Shown piece after piece: positions 1-8,200 of a stretch of DNA of 64,000 nucleotides (positions are counted from its first letter, which is position 1; each line of letters opens with the position of its first letter). Source of the stretch: Arthrobacter_H rhombi (GTDB lineage: Bacteria > Actinomycetota > Actinomycetes > Actinomycetales > Micrococcaceae); NCBI RefSeq assembly GCF_039526245.1, contig NZ_BAAAIV010000015.1:62001-126000 (forward strand). The letters run 5' to 3'. The position numbers and the translations under genes were made by a program. The notes under the pieces were generated by a model. The model did not search any database, had not been told where the DNA came from, and worked only from the letters and a program-made list of their open reading frames with translations.

Positions 1-91
1 CATTGCCTATAGCGAGAGGAATGTCGGATTCCGGGGGCAACCGGCAGACCCGCCAACGCAGACGTCCGCAGTGGAAGGTAGCGCCCGAGGT

Positions 92-216
92 CTCCTCAGA
101 GGCTCGCCGCCGGGCATTCCGGCCGTAGCGCTTTGTCACTTGCCCGCCACCTTTTTGCACTATTCCGCCTAGTTTTCCCCCCACACGGAAGACATCAATG
201 TGAGCTGCAACACTGA
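92..216 (+). promoter_or_regulatory. mobA control region with paired AraC/XylS-type repeats
   Basis: Two 15-bp direct repeats lie at 134-148 (TGTCACTTGCCCGCC) and 155-169 (TTGCACTATTCCGCC), exactly 21 bp apart. The 83 bp from 134 to 216 align without gaps to 3975-4057 upstream of the MBL lipoprotein gene (about 57 of 83 identical by hand count), and looser similarity reaches back to about 92. Two 15-bp repeats separated by 6 bp is the known XylS-Pm layout, so the AraC-family product of 2810-3859 is the likely ligand; that assignment is inference. Bases 1-91 show no recognisable gene. Confidence 0.6.
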
Positions 217-254
217 AGAAAATGCAGTGAAGACATCTAAGCAGGAGGATTGAC

Positions 255-2150
255 ATGCAATTTCACGTTTCAGGCTATGAAACCGGCGACCCGATGACCA
301 AGCCTGTTCAGGGGGTCGGGGTCGATCGCCCCGCGGACCTGCCAGAGACCATGGACGTTCTCATCGTGGGTTGTGGACCAGCCGGTTCCATTGCCGCTGC
401 GCAGCTTTCCCAATTCCCGGACATCAACACACGCATGATCGAAAAACGCGGCCACCGCCTGGAACTGGCGAATGCCGATGGCGTGCACTCCCGAACCATG
501 GAGACCTTTCAAGCGTTTGGGTTTGCGCACGAAATTGCCGCGGAGGCCCACACCATTACAGACATGGCGTTCTGGAAGCCAAACCCTGACAACCCCAGTG
601 AAATCGTCCGGGATAGCAGTGTCCGCGAATTGGCGCCGGAACTCAGCGAATGGCCCATGATGCTGATCACCCAAGTGCGCATCGTTGATCATTTCAATCG
701 CTTCATGAAGAATGCGCCGACCCGGATGGAGCCGGACTACGGGTATGAGTTCGTCGACCTTGCTGTCTCGGAAGACGAGGGCAACGACTATCCGGTCACG
801 GTGACCCTCCGCCGGTCCGCAGGTCCCGACGAAGGCCAGGAGCTTCAGGTTCGGACTAAGTATGTGGTGGGCGCGGATGGTGCACGCAGCAATGTTCGCA
901 AATCGTTGGGGTACCGACTTCGCGGAGACCAGGCGAATCAGGCGTGGGGGGTCATGGACGTTCACGCCGATACCGACTTCCCTGACGTTCGGAAGAAAAG
1001 CACCATCAAATCCAGCAATGGCCGTTCCATTCTTCTCATCCCTCGTGAGGGCGGGTTCCTCTTCCGCCTTTACGTGAACCTCGGAGAAGTCCCGGAAGGA
1101 AATGGGGGTAGCATCCGGCAGACACCGCCTGAAGAAGTAATCGCCCAAGCCGCTGAGATCATGCACCCCTACAAGCTTGACGTGAAGAATATCGTCTGGA
1201 GCTCCATCTACGAGGTGAGTCACCGCATCTCGGACCACTTCGACGACCGGGCCTCAGACAAGACCACCAGCAGCGATCCCCGCATTTTCATCGCTGGCGA
1301 CGCCTGCCATACGCACTCGGCGCAAGCAGGCCAAGGGATGAACGTCTCCATGCAGGATGGGTTCAATCTTGGTTGGAAGCTGGGCCATGTGCTCTCCGGC
1401 AACAGCCCCAAGGGACTGCTGCGCACCTACGCCGACGAGCGCCAGGATATCGCTCAGCGGCTTATTGATTTCGACAAACAGTGGTCCTCACTCATGGCCC
1501 AGTCGAATGACCAGTTCCAAGACCCGCAGGAACTCGAGAAGTTCTACACGCAGACTTCAGAGTTCAATGCCGGCTACCTCACCGAGTACGACGAATCCAT
1601 GATCACCGCAGACCGGCAGCACCAGGAACTGGCGGCGGGGTTCCCGTTGGGGCGGCGTTTCAGGTCGGCGCCTGTGGGCCGGGTCTGTGACTTGATCGAA
1701 ACTCACCTGGGGCACCACCATGCTGCTGATGGTCGGTGGCGGGTCTATGTGTTCGCCGACGAGGCGGCTCCGCGTGATTCCGAGGTGCTGCGGGACTGGG
1801 CAAGTTGGGCAGAGGCAACACTGCTTCCCGACCTTTTCGACACGAAGTTGATTCATCAGCAAGTCCATGCTGATTTCGACATGTCAGCCGTTCCGTCGGT
1901 GTTCAAGCCTAAGCGAGGACACTTCGAACTGACCGATATGGAAAATGCCTTCGGAACACTCGAGGATCACGATATCTTCGATGAACGCTCGGTTTCCCGG
2001 CAGGGTTGTGTGGTGGTGGTGCGTCCGGATCAGTACGTGGCCGGGGTATTCCCCCTGGATGACACGCAAGCGCTGGAGTCTTTCCTCTACGGCGTGTTCC
2101 CTGCAGTCCGGGCGGAAAGCGTCGATTCCTTGGCTCTAGCGACGAGATGA
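255..2150 (+). CDS. mobA: 3-hydroxybenzoate 4-monooxygenase
   Basis: This FAD- and NADPH-dependent hydroxylase is expected to convert 3-hydroxybenzoate to protocatechuate in the cytoplasm. The 631-residue protein starts MQFHVSGYETGDP, close to the remembered Comamonas MobA start, and has the group A flavoprotein hallmarks: GCGPAG at residues 39-44, the DG motif at 208-209 (GADGARSNVRKS) and the flavin ribityl GD at 348-349 inside FIAGDACHTHSAQAGQG. The last 170 or so residues form the thioredoxin-like C-terminal domain of the phenol 2-monooxygenase family and end with VVVVRPDQYVAGVFPL. AGGAGG at 242-247 fixes the start at 255. No ring-cleavage genes are adjacent, so the product must feed a pathway elsewhere. 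GC is lower than in the rest of the window. Phenol 2-monooxygenase is the main alternative, but the N- and C-terminal sequence favours MobA. Confidence 0.88.
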   Translation: MQFHVSGYETGDPMTKPVQGVGVDRPADLPETMDVLIVGCGPAGSIAAAQLSQFPDINTRMIEKRGHRLELANADGVHSRTMETFQAFGFAHEIAAEAHTITDMAFWKPNPDNPSEIVRDSSVRELAPELSEWPMMLITQVRIVDHFNRFMKNAPTRMEPDYGYEFVDLAVSEDEGNDYPVTVTLRRSAGPDEGQELQVRTKYVVGADGARSNVRKSLGYRLRGDQANQAWGVMDVHADTDFPDVRKKSTIKSSNGRSILLIPREGGFLFRLYVNLGEVPEGNGGSIRQTPPEEVIAQAAEIMHPYKLDVKNIVWSSIYEVSHRISDHFDDRASDKTTSSDPRIFIAGDACHTHSAQAGQGMNVSMQDGFNLGWKLGHVLSGNSPKGLLRTYADERQDIAQRLIDFDKQWSSLMAQSNDQFQDPQELEKFYTQTSEFNAGYLTEYDESMITADRQHQELAAGFPLGRRFRSAPVGRVCDLIETHLGHHHAADGRWRVYVFADEAAPRDSEVLRDWASWAEATLLPDLFDTKLIHQQVHADFDMSAVPSVFKPKRGHFELTDMENAFGTLEDHDIFDERSVSRQGCVVVVRPDQYVAGVFPLDDTQALESFLYGVFPAVRAESVDSLALATR

Positions 2151-2174
2151 GTCATTCCTGGTTGCCGCGATGAC

Positions 2175-2209
2175 TGACAGGGCCCGAGCGAATCGCTGGG
2201 GCCCTGTCA
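2175..2209 (+). terminator. hairpin terminator after mobA
   Basis: TGACAGGGCCC (2175-2185) pairs perfectly with GGGCCCTGTCA (2199-2209) over 11 bp with a 13-nt loop, 25 bp after the mobA stop. There is no strong T tract. Confidence 0.65.
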
Positions 2210-2794
2210 TGTCATGATTTCCCAACGTCGAGGGCTCAGGCCGAGGCCTGGTTCATCAATACAAAAGGTCGGCTGCCCCAGCCGCCAGTGCGTGTACCGG
2301 GAACCGGCAGGGAAAAATTCAGGAGAACGGGCGCACTGGGTTCACCGCCGTGTCGACAGTTCCCGGCAGAGCCGTGAGCGGGTCGCCAGCGTTCCTCAAT
2401 GACGGGCAACGCGCTTCCTGGCCAGCGGCCTCGTCGCCTCACGTGGGCGGCGGGGCTGTCGGCCGATGGGTACCGGCGGCACCGGGCTGTTGTTCCAGGT
2501 CATACCCGACGTCTACGAATGGCAAAGCCTGATCCGGACGACAAATATCGGGTTTCTTCGACGGGTGATGGTGTCGTGTGACGAGAAGGCAGCCGCCGCA
2601 CTCAAAAACGGCCGGGTCCACCAGCGCCGGCATCTCCAGTTTCGATGCGAGCTGTGCCGGGTCAAGGAACCCCAGGGGATACGCATACGCCCGCATGGCA
2701 GGAATGCGTGCCCGATGGCCAGGATTCCTAGCACCGATATGACCGGCCTCAAATTGACGGAACACCCAGCGCGATTGAGGCCCTTGAACGAATG
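2210..2794. other. 585-bp stretch without a convincing gene
   Basis: Open frames exist on both strands (for example minus 2439-2765 and plus 2466-2804), but none has a good ribosome binding site, a recognisable family or consistent codon use. The minus frame reads AYAYPLGFLDPAQLASKLE, which could be a decayed fragment; I cannot assign it. The 3' end carries the araC promoter. Confidence 0.4.
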
Positions 2795-2809
2795 TACACT
2801 CTAGAGATT

Positions 2810-3859
2810 ATGGCTGAGCAAGAGGATCTTTCCGCCTCCCGAACCGGCGGGGTTCCCAGCCGACCGGCCAAGGAACTGCGCTTCTCGACTCGCCATCTCC
2901 CCACCACCAACCGGCTTGAACAATGGGAACACCACAACGCCAAGGCCCTCATTTCACTGGACATCCGGACCTTGGACGAAGCCCCGTTGGAGGCCACCGA
3001 GGTCAATCTATACTTTCCCGCCCTCCGGTTCGCACGAGTCAAGGGCAGCGCCCAGGTTGTTGAGCGTTCCGCGAACTTCATTAGGCATAATCCCACCGAC
3101 GTCGTCGCCATCTTCTTCGCCCTCGAGGGCGAGGCGTTCTTCTACCACCGAGGGGGCAACGCGAACCTCAAGCCCGGCCAGGCAATCATGTATGACGCTG
3201 ACCTTCCATTCATGCGTGGATTCTCCCAGGGGTTGCAAGAACTGGTCCTGACCATCCCACGGGACGACTTCAAAGAACTCTCCGGCGGCAAGCAACTGAC
3301 AAAACCGCAGATCTTCGACTTCAACCGTCTCGGGGCGACGAATCAGCCTGCAAATGCCCTGGCCAAACTCATCATGGCCACTATCGGGAACCCCGATATC
3401 AATGTTGACCGGGTTGAACAATCGGCAATGGATCTGCTGCGCCTCTTGATCTCCGGAGAGAATCCCGACGCTGGAACCGGCCACCTGGCCGTGGCCATGT
3501 CATATATTGACCGACAGCTGAGGGACCCCCAGCTCTCTGCCGGAGAAATAGCAGCCGCAGTTGGAATCAGCGAGCGACAGCTCTCCCGGGTCTTTGCCCA
3601 GGACGGTACATCGCTCAGTCACTTTGTTCGTGACCGTCGGCTCCAGCTGGCCCGCAAGATCCTGATCGATCCAGGTACACCGATATCGATGGGTCGGCTG
3701 GCAGCCGAGCTGGGCTTCGCCTCCCAGTCGTATTTCGCCCGTGTTTTCAAAGAACATTTCGGCGTCACACCCCTGCAACTGCGGCAGGACACGGCCGCTG
3801 GCCGGATACTCCGGTCACCTGTCATGGGCGACGACCAGGAACTGACTGAGTACAGCTAG
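2810..3859 (+). CDS. AraC/XylS-family transcriptional regulator
   Basis: The protein has an N-terminal AraC-binding-like sensor domain (about residues 30-215) and a C-terminal pair of helix-turn-helix motifs (about 235-335; SAGEIAAAVGISERQLSRVF and MGRLAAELGFASQSYFARVF, followed by the family signature HFGVTPLQLR). This two-domain layout is shared with activators of aromatic and amine catabolism. I chose ATG 2810, giving 349 residues, because TACACT at 2795-2800 would make a -10 element just in front of it and no ribosome binding site is visible; ATG 2792 is in frame and possible. The gene lies between mobA and the MBL lipoprotein gene, both of which carry the same paired repeats upstream, so it probably activates both in response to an aromatic effector. 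The effector is unknown. Confidence 0.85.
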   Translation: MAEQEDLSASRTGGVPSRPAKELRFSTRHLPTTNRLEQWEHHNAKALISLDIRTLDEAPLEATEVNLYFPALRFARVKGSAQVVERSANFIRHNPTDVVAIFFALEGEAFFYHRGGNANLKPGQAIMYDADLPFMRGFSQGLQELVLTIPRDDFKELSGGKQLTKPQIFDFNRLGATNQPANALAKLIMATIGNPDINVDRVEQSAMDLLRLLISGENPDAGTGHLAVAMSYIDRQLRDPQLSAGEIAAAVGISERQLSRVFAQDGTSLSHFVRDRRLQLARKILIDPGTPISMGRLAAELGFASQSYFARVFKEHFGVTPLQLRQDTAAGRILRSPVMGDDQELTEYS

Positions 3860-3930
3860 CCCCCGCCTCTTGCCCGGACTCCGGGTCGCAGGGTCGTGCC
3901 CACGATCGTTTTCCGACCTCGGCGCCGACG

Positions 3931-4057
3931 GCTTCTCCATGGCTCGCCATCGGCCATCCGGCCGGAGGGGCAATTGTCAGTGGTGCGCCATCCCTTTGTA
4001 CTTTTCCGCCATATGTTCCCGCCACCCCATCCACCCATATGTGAACTGCAACGCTGA
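3931..4057 (+). promoter_or_regulatory. second copy of the AraC-type control region, upstream of the MBL gene
   Basis: Repeats TGTCAGTGGTGCGCC (3975-3989) and TTGTACTTTTCCGCC (3996-4010) are spaced 21 bp, as upstream of mobA. The four half-sites give the consensus T-N2-YAST-N3-SCGCC. A downstream block TGTGAxCTGCAACxCTGA is also shared (199-216 and 4040-4057), and so is GGCTCGCC further upstream (101-108 and 3941-3948). The rest of the 307-bp gap, 4058-4166, is an untranslated leader with no hairpin I could support. Confidence 0.6.
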
Positions 4058-4166
4058 GGTTCGAGCAATTTGGCACCGCAACCCGGGAAGGGCCTCGCGA
4101 CTCAGTGCTGTGTCACCGGGGCCACCGAGGGTATTTGCAGTTCTCCTCGCGATGTAAAGGATCCGT

Positions 4167-5369
4167 ATGTGCGATGTTCCAGGTAGTGCCGACCCGGCAG
4201 GAACCGGGCGGAGAACAGTGCTTGCCAGCCTCGGTTTGGGGGCTGCTGCCCTGGGGCTCACCGCGTGTTCAAGTGAAGTACAGCAAGCGACAGGCGCCTT
4301 GCCGGGCACTGAACGAAAGTTCGGGCCCGATCCTCTGGGCAATCACCGAACAAAGCTTGTCCTCCTGGGAACTTCCGGTGGGCCGCCGTACTGGCCCGGT
4401 GGAACCCGAGAAGGAATTTCCTCGGCGTTGGTAGTGGGCGATCGATACTATGTCATCGATGCCGGCCACGGCGTGATGGGCCAGTTACGCAGGGCCAAGT
4501 TGGGGGCTAATTTCGATACGGATATGGAAGGCCCCTTGGATGCCCTGGCGGGAATCTTCCTGACCCATCTCCATTCGGACCATGTCGTAGATTTGAACAA
4601 CATTTTGTCTGAGGGCCTCTACAACGGTCTGCAGTCAGTCAAGAAGATCCCGATTTGGGGCCCGGGAAACCGTGGCCAGGTCCCCGAGCCCTTTGGCGAA
4701 GGAAAAGCCCCCACCCCGGTCAAACCGAGGAACCCAACTCCCGGGACGAAGGAAATGACTGACCTGCTGGTGCAGGCCTTCGCTGCAGACTTCAATGATC
4801 GGCTGTTTGACAACGGCAAGCCGCCGCCGGAGGACCTGTGGGAGGCCTTCGACGTTCCAGTACCCGAGAAATACATGAAGAACCCCAATTCGGAGCCATG
4901 CCCGGTCATGGAACCATTCGTCTTTTTCGAAGACGACCACATTCGAGTCTCGGCAATCCTTGTCGACCATGCGCCGGTCTTCCCGGCATTGGCGTTCCGC
5001 TTCGATACCGCAGATGGATCGGTGGTGTTTTCCGGGGACACCGGTTTGACGCCGAATATCGTCACCCTGGCCCAAGGGGCTGATGTGTTGGTCCACGAAG
5101 TAATCGACAAATCCTGGCCCGAGTCCCTCTTCCCCGCACCGCGTGATGAAGCCCAGGAAGGCCTCTACCAACACCTCATCCGGTCGCACACCTTGATCGA
5201 GGATGTCGGGAAGGTCGCGCAGGAAGCTGGCGTCAAGACCCTAGTGCTTTCGCACCTCGTGCCGGGAAACCGGCCAGATGAGGTCTGGGCAGGTTCCGGC
5301 GAAGGGTTCGACGGCCAGTTGGTCATCGGTCACGACCTGGATGTCATTGGGGTCGGCCCTTCCGAGTAG
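4167..5369 (+). CDS. Tat-exported MBL-fold metallohydrolase lipoprotein
   Basis: The 400-residue protein begins with a twin-arginine signal (GRRTVLASL, R15-R16), a hydrophobic stretch and the lipobox LTAC, so Cys34 is the predicted lipidation site on the outer face of the membrane. The mature part is a metallo-beta-lactamase fold with the dizinc motif THLHSDH (H134, H136, D138, H139) and later metal-ligand regions around FSGDTG and LSHLVPG. The overall pattern resembles the RNase Z/AtsA-like hydrolase group (phosphodiesterases, arylsulfatases, lactonases), but the substrate cannot be read from sequence. AAAGGA at 4156-4161 supports the start. The control region shared with mobA suggests it acts in the same pathway, for instance by releasing an aromatic acid from an ester or sulfate outside the cell; that role is inference. 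Confidence 0.8.
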   Translation: MCDVPGSADPAGTGRRTVLASLGLGAAALGLTACSSEVQQATGALPGTERKFGPDPLGNHRTKLVLLGTSGGPPYWPGGTREGISSALVVGDRYYVIDAGHGVMGQLRRAKLGANFDTDMEGPLDALAGIFLTHLHSDHVVDLNNILSEGLYNGLQSVKKIPIWGPGNRGQVPEPFGEGKAPTPVKPRNPTPGTKEMTDLLVQAFAADFNDRLFDNGKPPPEDLWEAFDVPVPEKYMKNPNSEPCPVMEPFVFFEDDHIRVSAILVDHAPVFPALAFRFDTADGSVVFSGDTGLTPNIVTLAQGADVLVHEVIDKSWPESLFPAPRDEAQEGLYQHLIRSHTLIEDVGKVAQEAGVKTLVLSHLVPGNRPDEVWAGSGEGFDGQLVIGHDLDVIGVGPSE

Positions 5370-5843
5370 CTCCGGGCATGATGGCCCCGCGCGATCGTCT
5401 TCCGACGGATGACTGGATTGACGTGATCCCGACGCGCGGGGCGGAGGGGAAGTCGCCGGCGGGCCGCCCCGAATTTTCCGCCTTAAACGGCTATCGCTCC
5501 ACGGTGTGCCCCGGCGACGGAGCAAGGGGTTGTTCGATCCCTTCCACCGTCGCCGCCTCCCTAGCACGACCATCCCGTTTACGGCGTCATCAGCACTGCC
5601 GGTGACGAGAAGCTGCCCATGATGGGGTCGGGATAGGCCACCGCGGCGCAAGAGCTGGCAACCCCGCTGATGGGGCCTCTCGCGGGTGGCGCCAAACTAG
5701 ACGGCGGCGGGCACCGCGCCCGACCAACAGTGTTGGACCAGGGGAGGCCCTGCGAGGAAGCGATCCTCACAGTGGATACGCGCCCACGGCCTCCAGCCCG
5801 GGAGCGGCCAGGGGCTGTCCCGCCCGCCGGGGCGTAGCCCGGA
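5370..5843. other. 474-bp stretch without a convincing gene
   Basis: It lies between the convergent MBL and hutD genes. A perfect 9-bp inverted repeat, GCCCCGCGC (5394-5402) with GCGCGGGGC (5444-5452), encloses 41 nt and could act as a weak bidirectional terminator. The frames across 5579-5840 give low-complexity Ala/Pro/Arg-rich peptides and have no ribosome binding site. I see no gene, RNA or repeat element. Confidence 0.4.
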
Positions 5844-6455
5844 TCAGGCCGGGTCGACCGAAACCACTGCGAGGTACCCACGACCCGATACCTCCGGCGG
5901 CGCTTCGTCGTTGCCGACCACGGTATCCAGCTGTTGCAGGGCGGAGCCCTCGGTTTCACCGGGCGCGGGGGTGGCCACCGCGTTGCCGTGCAGGAGCACG
6001 GCATGCTGGCCGCCGAAGACCGGGTGGGGGCGTTTCTTGGACATCTCGACAATCACTACATGACCACGGAATCCCGGACCGGTGATCAGGTTCAGGTCCC
6101 GGATGGGCCCCTCCGGCAGGGTGGCGCTGGCCTCGGCGCCACCGTTGAAGCGGAACGGACGGTACTTCTGCAGGCCCTGCTCGATCCCGTCCACGGTGAG
6201 CAACATGAACTCACCGTCGATGACCGTCAGGATCCGTTCACAGTCCGCAAAGGAAGAGAAGGGCCCCTCCTGCGCGACGTCGGCAACGCTGATCCGCCAG
6301 TCCCAGCCCGGCCCGGAGGCGGAGTCGCCCGCGGAGCCGGGATCCGCCGTCGTGCTGGAGCGGGCGATCTCCACGGTGCTCCCTCCGCCGTTGCGCCAAC
6401 GCTGTGGGGTGAGGTCGGCGAAGCGGATGAGGTGGGCCGATGCTGGGGAATTCAT
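5844..6455 (-). CDS. hutD: HutD/Ves family protein
   Basis: This 203-residue cupin-like protein belongs to the HutD/Ves family (PF05962). It starts HLIRFADLTPQRWRNGGGSTVEIA, the family signature with the conserved RWxNGGGxT block, and has the central DWRISVADV and SFADCERILTVIDG segments. HutD proteins are encoded with histidine utilisation genes and are thought to buffer hut expression or urocanate level; no catalytic activity is established. It lies 32 bp downstream of hutH on the same strand and is probably cotranscribed with it. A short GGA upstream of ATG 6455 is the only visible ribosome binding signal. Confidence 0.88.
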   Translation of the reverse strand: MNSPASAHLIRFADLTPQRWRNGGGSTVEIARSSTTADPGSAGDSASGPGWDWRISVADVAQEGPFSSFADCERILTVIDGEFMLLTVDGIEQGLQKYRPFRFNGGAEASATLPEGPIRDLNLITGPGFRGHVVIVEMSKKRPHPVFGGQHAVLLHGNAVATPAPGETEGSALQQLDTVVGNDEAPPEVSGRGYLAVVSVDPA

Positions 6456-6487
6456 GCTGGTGTCCTGACGTGGTGGGGTGCTGGCGC

Positions 6488-8050
6488 CTACTGTAGCGGG
6501 GCGGCGGCCGCCTCGTTGGCTGCGGCGAGAATGGTTCCGTCGGCGACCAGGGTGTGGACCGCTTCGATCTCGGGCGCCAGGTACCGGTCGGTGCCCGGGC
6601 CCTCGACGACGCGGCGGATGGCCCGGCGCACCGCGGTGACGATGGGGGAGGACTTGCCGGTGGCCAGTCCGCCGTCGCGCATGTCCAGGGCGCGGGCGCT
6701 GGTGAGCAGCTCCACGGCCAGTACCCGCTGCAATCCGTCGATGGACCGGCGCAGCTTCAGCCCGGCGGCCCAGCCCATGGAGACATGGTCCTCCTGCATG
6801 GCCGAGCTGGGGATCGAGTCGACCGAGGCGGGGACGGCCAGGCGCTTGAGTTCGGAGACGATGCCGGCCTGGGTGTACTGGGCGATCATGTGGCCCGAAT
6901 CCACTCCCGGGTCATCGGCGAGAAAGGCGTTCAGGCCGTGGCTGCGGGACTTGTCCAGGAAGCGGTCGGTGCGGCGTTCGGAGATGGAGGCCAGGTCGGC
7001 GACGGCGATGGCCAGGAAGTCCAGCACGTAGCCGACCGGGGCGCCGTGGAAGTTGCCGTTGGATTCGACGCGGCCGTCGGTGGTGACCACGGGGTTGTCG
7101 ATCGCCGAAGCGAGTTCCAATGCGGCGACGGACTCGGCGTGGTCCAAGGTGGCGCGCACTGCGCCGTGGACCTGCGGGGCGCAACGCAGCGAGTAGGCGT
7201 CCTGCACGCGGGTGAAGGCGTGCGAACCCTCCTTCTGCTCGGCGATGAGCGCGGAACCGGCGAGGACGGCGCGCATGTTCGCCGCCGAGGCAATCTGGCC
7301 CGGGTGCGGGCGCAGTGCGTGCAGATCGGGAGCGAACACGTCGTCGGTGCCCAACAGGCCCTCGATGCTCATGGCTGCCGACAGGTCGGCGGTGGCGACC
7401 AGACGGTGCAGGTCCTCGGCGGCCATGAGCAGCATGCCCAGCATGCCGTCGGTGCCGTTGATCAGCGCCAGGCCTTCCTTTTCGGCGAGGACGACGGGCT
7501 CGATGCCCGCGGCGGCGAGGGCCTCGGCGGCGTCGACGAGCTCGCCCGCGGCGGCGCGGACCTTGCCTTCGCCCATGACGGCCAGGGCGCAGTGCGAGAG
7601 CGGGGCCAGATCGCCCGAGCAGCCGAGGGACCCGTATTCGCCCACGACCGGGGTGATCCCGGCGTTGAGGACCGCGGCGTAGGCGGCGGCGACCTCGGGG
7701 CGGACCCCGGTGCGGCCGGTGGTCATGGTGTGCAGGCGGTTGAGCATCAGCCCGCGGACGATCTCGCGGTCGACCTCCGCACCGGAGGAGGCGGCGTGGG
7801 AGCGGATCAGCGAACGCTGCAGCTGCGCGCGCAGCTCGATGGGGATCTGCTTGGTGGCTAGCGCGCCGAAGCCGGTGGAGACGCCGTAGTGCGGGCGGGT
7901 ATCGGTGACTAGGGCGTCGATGACGGCACGGGATTCTGCCATGGCGCGCATCGACTCCTCGGAGATCTCGACGCGGGCATCGTGGCGGGCCACGCGCACG
8001 ACGTCGTGCGGTGCCAGTGGTGCGGGGCTCAGGGAGATGGTCTCTGCCAT
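6488..8050 (-). CDS. hutH: histidine ammonia-lyase
   Basis: Histidase removes ammonia from L-histidine to give urocanate, step 1 of histidine degradation. The 520-residue protein has the MIO lyase features YGVSTGFG (Tyr55 region) and the cofactor-forming motif GSLGCSGDLAPLSH, in which Cys144-Ser145-Gly146 replaces the textbook Ala-Ser-Gly; as far as I recall, Cys at this place is usual in actinobacterial HutH. The substrate motif NGNFHG and a C-terminal EDHVSMG segment are also present. The start is ATG 8050 because AAAGGA sits about 10 nt upstream; the longer frame to 8110 adds a non-conserved tail. It is transcribed away from hutR, with an IclR-type palindrome between them. Confidence 0.95.
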   Translation of the reverse strand: MAETISLSPAPLAPHDVVRVARHDARVEISEESMRAMAESRAVIDALVTDTRPHYGVSTGFGALATKQIPIELRAQLQRSLIRSHAASSGAEVDREIVRGLMLNRLHTMTTGRTGVRPEVAAAYAAVLNAGITPVVGEYGSLGCSGDLAPLSHCALAVMGEGKVRAAAGELVDAAEALAAAGIEPVVLAEKEGLALINGTDGMLGMLLMAAEDLHRLVATADLSAAMSIEGLLGTDDVFAPDLHALRPHPGQIASAANMRAVLAGSALIAEQKEGSHAFTRVQDAYSLRCAPQVHGAVRATLDHAESVAALELASAIDNPVVTTDGRVESNGNFHGAPVGYVLDFLAIAVADLASISERRTDRFLDKSRSHGLNAFLADDPGVDSGHMIAQYTQAGIVSELKRLAVPASVDSIPSSAMQEDHVSMGWAAGLKLRRSIDGLQRVLAVELLTSARALDMRDGGLATGKSSPIVTAVRRAIRRVVEGPGTDRYLAPEIEAVHTLVADGTILAAANEAAAAPLQ

Positions 8051-8109
8051 GGTCTGTCCTTTCGGTGGATGCCCCGCGATCAGCGAGGCTTGCCAAGTGG
8101 TGCAATTCA

Positions 8110-8128
8110 CGTTTCAATAAGTGAAACG
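8110..8128. promoter_or_regulatory. palindromic operator between hutH and hutR
   Basis: CGTTTCA (8110-8116) and TGAAACG (8122-8128) form a perfect 7-bp inverted repeat around ATAAG; a second pair, TTCAC (8106-8110) and GTGAA (8121-8125), is nested over it. It is the only clear palindrome in the 150-bp divergent region and is a good candidate binding site for the IclR-type regulator encoded next to it. Confidence 0.55.
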
Positions 8129-8200
8129 CAAATTTTGGCTGGTGGCAAGGTGGGTCGCTCTGCGGATCCACCGCCACAAACCGCCGATGCAGGAGGAACC

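Noticed and set aside
2439..2765. Minus-strand 108-codon gene
   Set aside because: No ribosome binding site, no family match that I can recognise and an atypical composition; listed only as a possible remnant.
6554..7861. Plus-strand Gly/Val-rich frame opposite hutH
   Set aside because: No start signal and low-complexity repeats typical of the antisense of an Ala-rich protein.
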